Positions 19,928-25,991 of a DNA stretch of 25,991 nucleotides are shown one piece after another (positions within the stretch are counted from its first letter, which is position 1; each line of letters starts with the position of its first letter). Below the pieces are notes generated by a model. The model was not told the DNA's origin, ran no database searches, and was given only the letters and a program-made list of their open reading frames with translations. The position numbers and the translations under genes are program-made. Origin of the DNA: Hyphochytrium catenoides (Eukaryota > Sar > Hyphochytriomycetes > Hyphochytriales > Hyphochytriaceae); assembly GCA_900088475.1 (NCBI GenBank), contig FLMG01002053.1, positions 17,008 to 42,998 of the forward strand. The letters are read 5' to 3'.

Positions 19928-20229
19928 GGTCGGACCATTGTTCTTACTATTATTACGCAAATGATTGCACTTTTCTGTGTTAAGGGGAAATACGACGATC
20001 AACAATTGCCAATCATTGTTTTTCGGGTGCGCACGAATGTTCTACTTATCTTTTTTCGCAAACTATAAGTCCGCTAGAGGTAATAGACATACATATACGA
20101 TCGTCAGAGCAGATGGATGATAAATTTCCTATTGTAATGAACTCGAAAAGCGCTATAGCGGATATATTAATTTCATGGTTTCATAAATTTCCAGACAATG
20201 GTTTGTAATTCTGAAACAATGGTCCGACC
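19928..20229. mobile_element. MITE-like candidate with 15-bp inverted ends
   Basis: GGTCGGACCATTGTT at 19928-19942 and its exact reverse complement AACAATGGTCCGACC at 20215-20229 bound about 300 bp of AT-rich, non-coding DNA. Length, terminal inverted repeats, AT-rich interior and lack of an ORF all fit a miniature inverted-repeat element. No clean target-site duplication flanks the ends (aagcc occurs directly on the left and four bases away on the right), and no second copy is in this window, so the call is tentative. Confidence 0.4.
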
Positions 20230-22029
20230 TGTGAAGCCTTTACGATAAATTGCCTGCGAAAATGCCTATTATTCTACGTGTATTTATGGGAATTTCAAAC
20301 AAAGACTTTGCTGGTCGCACTTGATAATAAAGGCCACATCTCCTGCATAAAAGAATTGCATTTTACGGTAGTAATAATAGTTCTTCCCCCCTATAGCAAA
20401 CAAAGTCTCAAGAGTTCTAGGAAAGCACTACAAAGTACAGGAGAGTCACTTTATGCTTTCTTCCTCATTATTTTATTCCTTCTTATATGTGATTTTATAG
20501 CGTTCAATTTTGCAGTAGTGCGAACTTTCGTCTGGATTCTACTGAGATGTGAAGCACTACCGCCCATCAGCGATCCTCCCTCCCTGATTCTGGGTACCTT
20601 CCAAAAAGACTGTGCATGGACCACTCTGTCTCGTACTCAATATTCTACTCTAGCGCTACAATACAGTGACCTTTGTTGATGTAAGCGATACTCTGTCTGT
20701 CTACCCTTCTATCTATCTGTTGAAATTGTCGTTTCTCAGAAAGCTTAGGACATGATGGCCAAAGTGGTTCACTGAGAGCTGTTTCCCGCCAGTCACTTCG
20801 AGTGGACCTTTTTCCTCTCTGTCGCCCTCTTTCTTTCTTCTTGTCTGATCCTTGAAGCTTTGGTCACCACTATCAAGCCATTGCCATTGTCTCGTGTCTT
20901 CATTTCCGTCCCTGTTGTACTCTGTCAAGCTGCTACAGATCTAAAGGACAGACACGTCATCAGAAGGCGTCTGGCCAAAGTCTACTGTGCAAAGAACCTA
21001 ATGTAACAACCATTAGCTATCATTGCCGAATCTAACCTTCGCATACCAGTTAGTTAGTACTATATTAAGCTCCTCCTTTCCGGATACTAGTGGGGAGATG
21101 CAATATTAGTGGCAGAAGAAGCTCTCGTACCCGAAAATTGGGTTTGGGCTGGACTTTGGTCTTGCAGCTCAGTGTCTGATTTGGCCTTTCACTTCCTTTG
21201 GTTCTGGGTATGTCACCACCACCGAATGTACCTCTTTCTGCCTTCTCGTCTCTCTTTACTACTCTGTTTCTCTGCATGTATCTTAAAACCTCTATAGCTT
21301 ACTTGGCGGGGTGACGTGTGCCACCGCTCCCGTGGCTCTGTCTCGCTAGTAGTGGTACTCTTTCTCCCTATTGTTCTGGACATCCCTTCGGTTATTTCCC
21401 CTCCCGTATTGCCTTTCTTAGGACATCTGAATGGTTTCTTAGTGCCTCTTCCTTTTATAGTTTTTACATATGTCCTCTCTGTCTTGTCCTCTCTCTCTTC
21501 TCTCTGTCTCGCTCTCACTTTGCCTCTCCGCCTCTGCCTGTGACTCTCTCTCTTCTGTCTCTCTCATTAGCCATTGTGTGCTTCAACTCTTTCTGACTTG
21601 TTACCTTTGTTCTGTCTCATCCTCCGCCTCTACTATTGGTCCATCCTCCTTCTCTCTTCGCTGAGATACTGCGGGGAGCCAGAGACTGCTCCAAAGGAAC
21701 ACTTCTCTTTCTCTCTCTCTCTTTAGCATGTGACAGATGTCTCTATCAAGCTCTGGCTATTGCAAATACACAGCAGATCAACTGTAAAGCATCCACCTCG
21801 GGATACTCTGTCTGGATTGAGCAAACACTCTGTCTATCTCCCCTCCTGACGCTTGTCTCGTCTGTTGAGCTGTCTTCCCCTCTCCCTTTCTCCCTTCGTA
21901 GTCCCACCTTCTCATCCTTCCTTTTCTGAGCGCCATTGCTCAGGGAGAGCCCTTCTTTTTCCACCGCTGGGCCGCTCAGACAGACATCAAGCATCCCAGA
22001 AGATCGGCAAGGGAGGAGAGAGACACACA

Positions 22030-22067
22030 GAGAAAGAAAGAGAAAGAGAGAGAGAGAGAGAGAGAGG
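22030..22067 (+). repeat. (AG)n microsatellite
   Basis: AG run with a few AAAG interruptions on the plus strand. Confidence 0.9.
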
Positions 22068-22179
22068 AGCGTTTTTAAGGCAAAAGCGATCTTCTGGGGC
22101 TGTGTGGTCTCTTGGGTTCGGAAGTTGACGAACTGATAATAAAGAGGGCCAACTGAAGAAAGCGACGAGCAGGGAAACA

Positions 22180-22180
<1 letters not shown>

Positions 22181-22212
<32 letters not shown>
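22181..22212 (+). repeat. (GA)n microsatellite
   Basis: GA run of about 16 units with one AA interruption. Confidence 0.9.
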
Positions 22213-22371
22213 CTGACGGAGGGAAGAGAGGGGAGAGAGAGAAGGGAAAAGGGCGGATGGGAGCCAGAAGCCACCTAACAAGAGGGCTTTCTGACTGCTC
22301 AATCTACTTCTTAGCCCAGAAAACTCAAAGGGTCATCAAAATTAGAAAGACCATATCCTCTCTTGTGTCTC

Positions 22372-22375
<4 letters not shown>

Positions 22376-22402
<27 letters not shown>
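22376..22402 (+). repeat. (CT)n microsatellite
   Basis: CT run lying 165-345 bp from the two GA runs at 22030 and 22181, so the three can pair as an inverted repeat. Confidence 0.9.
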
Positions 22403-22406
<4 letters not shown>

Positions 22407-22575
22407 TTTTCCACACCGTCCCCCTTCCACGCGTCCTTCATTTCGCAATTTTCTTTATTATCCAGCGTCTTCCGCCCGCTGGACGTCAAGTCAGGCTCCT
22501 TCACACTCGGCCTTCTCGGTAATTGAATAGAAAAAAACAGGTCTTCCCAAGACAAGAGAGCAAAAGACAAGAACG

Positions 22576-23388
22576 ATGATAGAGACACAGCGTCAGTCTT
22601 CCGGAGCCTTCTTTCTTAGATGTCCATGGCAAGCAAGACAACCCTTCCTTGCGTCGGTGTCTCTCTCGAGCAAAGAAGAGGAAATCTCTGCCCCTCTGTT
22701 AGCTCCTCCTCTTCGCTGTGGAGAGAGAGAGAAAGAAGAGCTGCTGAGAGAAATGAAGAACTTCTTTCAGGAGAGAGAAAGAGACAGAGGAACAGACTCT
22801 ACCTGGCTAGGAGAGGACGAGCCGATCACCAGCGAAGAAGAGAAAGAGCTGGTGGACAAAGCAACCAGAGACATGTTTGCGTCTTTCCTAGGAGAAGCTC
22901 TTAGCATGGAAGAGGAGGGAGAGGAGAAAGAAGGAGAGGAAGGAGAGAAAGAAGGCATTGAAAGCTCCTTTCTTCTCATCCAGGAAGAAGAGGTAGCGGA
23001 TGCGAGGAATCCTGAAGAGGAAGAGGACGGAGCAGATTTTGCTGATGATGAGGCTCTCTCGTCCGATGGAATGTCCTCGCCTTCTCCCAGCAGCAGTTGC
23101 GGGGGAGGGGAAGACAGAGAAGAAGGCATAGAGCTTGGGGCTTTTCTTCTCCCTCCCTCTTCGTTCAGCTACTCAAGCAAACCAGAGGGACAGTGCCTCG
23201 ATCTTCTCTCAGACAAAGAGGACGATTATCTGTCTGTCTCTTCCTCTCTTCTTCTCTCCTCGGACTCTGTTGGGATGAAGAGAAAGGAAGAGTTCACACT
23301 TATCTTGGATGATGAAGAGAGCAAGGAGGGCGAAATCTCTGGCTCAACCGGAAAGAGAAGAAGGCTCTGCCGTGGCGGAAGCTCCTAG
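22576..23388 (+). CDS. Acidic Glu/Ser-rich protein of unknown function
   Basis: A 270-codon intronless frame, by far the longest open frame in the right half. I take the ATG at 22576, the first after an in-frame stop at 22528; a spliced upstream exon cannot be excluded. Residues about 55-75 are charged (EREKEELLREMKNFFQERER). Residues about 85-115 look like an amphipathic helix (ITSEEEKELVDKATRDMF, ASFLGEALSMEEE). Then follow a poly-Glu/Gly/Lys tract, an acidic Asp/Ser region, and a C-terminus with basic clusters (MKRKEE, GKRRRLCRG) that could be nuclear localisation signals. Part of the Glu/Arg content comes from GA-rich DNA, but the non-repetitive segments argue for real coding. No family is recognised. 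It converges with the minus-strand hydratase gene about 510 bp away. Confidence 0.5.
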   Translation: MIETQRQSSGAFFLRCPWQARQPFLASVSLSSKEEEISAPLLAPPLRCGEREKEELLREMKNFFQERERDRGTDSTWLGEDEPITSEEEKELVDKATRDMFASFLGEALSMEEEGEEKEGEEGEKEGIESSFLLIQEEEVADARNPEEEEDGADFADDEALSSDGMSSPSPSSSCGGGEDREEGIELGAFLLPPSSFSYSSKPEGQCLDLLSDKEDDYLSVSSSLLLSSDSVGMKRKEEFTLILDDEESKEGEISGSTGKRRRLCRGGSS

Positions 23389-23899
23389 AGAGCAGAGGCA
23401 AGAAGAAACTCTCCTCTCTCTCTTTTTCCTTATTCAGTCCTATGACTGAGAGGAACAGTTTTTATCTATTTTTATCTATTTTATTGCTCTTCTTTTTTTG
23501 TGAGACCGTGGGAGACCCAGGCAAAAGGAAAGCCTAGTGCTACTCCTAGGCCTCTTCCCACTCTTGCCCATGAGCAATGGCAAGGCTGAATGTAACCTAT
23601 AGAAAGCCTAACAAGTCGTGTCATCATTAGAGAGGCTAAGTAGCAAGCGACAGAAAGAAGGGACAAGAGTAGCGCTGACACGTGTTCCCCTTACTTCATT
23701 ATTAAAGTGCTGTCATAAAGAATATCTGTTTGCATGGACTCTTCGTCTTATCTTTCGCCCTTTCTTACCCCCTCTTCCCCTTCGATTGACGGCTACTGAA
23801 GAGATGTATCAGCTCTCCCAGACCTTAAGTGCCAGTGCTAAAGGGTCTGTCGCCCACTCGGTTCTTTCTCCTTGCTTTTTCGCTACGTGAACGCTGTCC
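23389..23899. other. Convergent intergenic region
   Basis: This 511-bp gap between the stop codons of two converging genes should hold both 3' UTRs. It contains a direct repeat of tttttatcta at about 23458-23480 (TTTTTATCTATTTTTATCTA), resembling an AT-rich 3'-end element. No gene is supported in it. Confidence 0.5.
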
Positions 23900-25867
<1,968 letters not shown>

Positions 25868-25971
25868 CTGGGGCAATAATGTGGCAGGGCAGGAGTTAGC
25901 TCAGCGCCGTCGGTTCTCTCCGTATGGTCCTCTATCCTTTGCTAGCTTCAACCTACACTCTCCTCCATCCT

Positions 25972-25991
25972 CTCTTCTCTTTCTCTCTCTC
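25972..25991 (+). repeat. CT-rich tract at window end
   Basis: A CT-rich stretch continues to the last base. On the minus strand it is purine, within the 5' part or an intron of the hydratase gene. Confidence 0.7.

Larger units (their letters stand above)
19483..22575. other. Repeat-rich region without a recognised gene
   Basis: Apart from the microsatellites and the MITE-like candidate listed separately, I see no conserved coding block in this 3.1 kb. From about 19800 to 20700 the DNA is distinctly AT-rich compared with its neighbours. From about 20700 to 22000 it is CT-rich and T-rich on the plus strand, with many frames of repeat-derived Ser/Leu or Arg/Glu. A minus-strand frame at 21746-21994 and a plus-strand one at 20278-20679 are long but without family resemblance. 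Confidence 0.5.

Noticed and set aside
20278-20679. 133-codon plus-strand ORF with a hydrophobic segment
   Set aside because: It lies in the AT-rich island, resembles no family I know, and its hydrophobic run follows from T-rich codons. No start or splice context supports it.
21213-21518. 101-codon minus-strand Arg/Lys/Glu-rich ORF
   Set aside because: It is antisense to a CT-rich stretch and its composition follows from that bias.
21746-21994. 82-codon minus-strand ORF ending in an LQLICCVFAIARA tail
   Set aside because: It looks moderately protein-like and has a donor-like GAG/gtggat, but no partner exon or homology was found.

Overview
The window is nuclear DNA from an intron-rich eukaryote. 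Every recognisable gene is split by short GT-AG introns (about 57-490 bp, most 90-320 bp) with pyrimidine-rich acceptors. Exons average about 130 bp, and base composition is balanced apart from long CT/GA tracts. All exon joins below were read by hand from homology, splice signals and phase. The standard genetic code fits. No operons, Shine-Dalgarno sites, CRISPR arrays or tRNAs were seen. The lineage cannot be fixed from sequence alone; a unicellular alga or other protist with dense introns is a reasonable guess, not a demonstrated fact.

Layout: (1) 1-843, minus strand: the 5' part of a PH-domain protein gene that runs off the left edge. (2) 844-2495: intergenic, with two unassigned ORFs and a heat-shock-element-like hairpin. 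(3) 2496-5345, minus: a complete 8-exon gene for a MYND zinc-finger / MSS51-C-domain protein with an N-terminal membrane segment, 527 aa in my model. (4) 5346-6117: a 772-bp divergent promoter region. (5) 6118-15816, plus: a gene of about 28 exons for a C2CD5 (CDP138)-like protein, about 1,270 aa, with a Ca2+-type C2 domain, several GNAV-type modules and a Cys-pair motif. (6) 15817-19482: weakly supported plus-strand exons, including a short coding tandem repeat. (7) 18300-22410: long CT and GA microsatellites in both orientations around an AT-rich island at about 19800-20700 that carries a 15-bp inverted repeat (MITE-like candidate). (8) 22576-23388, plus: an acidic Glu/Ser-rich ORF of unknown function. 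(9) 23900-25867, minus: seven exons, lacking the 5' end, of a methylglutaconyl-CoA hydratase (AUH-type crotonase).

The genes do not form a pathway. The AUH-like enzyme, and possibly the MSS51-like protein, would be mitochondrial by family knowledge. The C2CD5-like and PH proteins suggest membrane-trafficking or lipid-signalling roles. The points most worth checking are the phase conflicts in the C2CD5-like gene, a stop-free 156-nt intron next to its C2 domain, the membrane anchor on the MSS51-like protein, and the MITE-like element.
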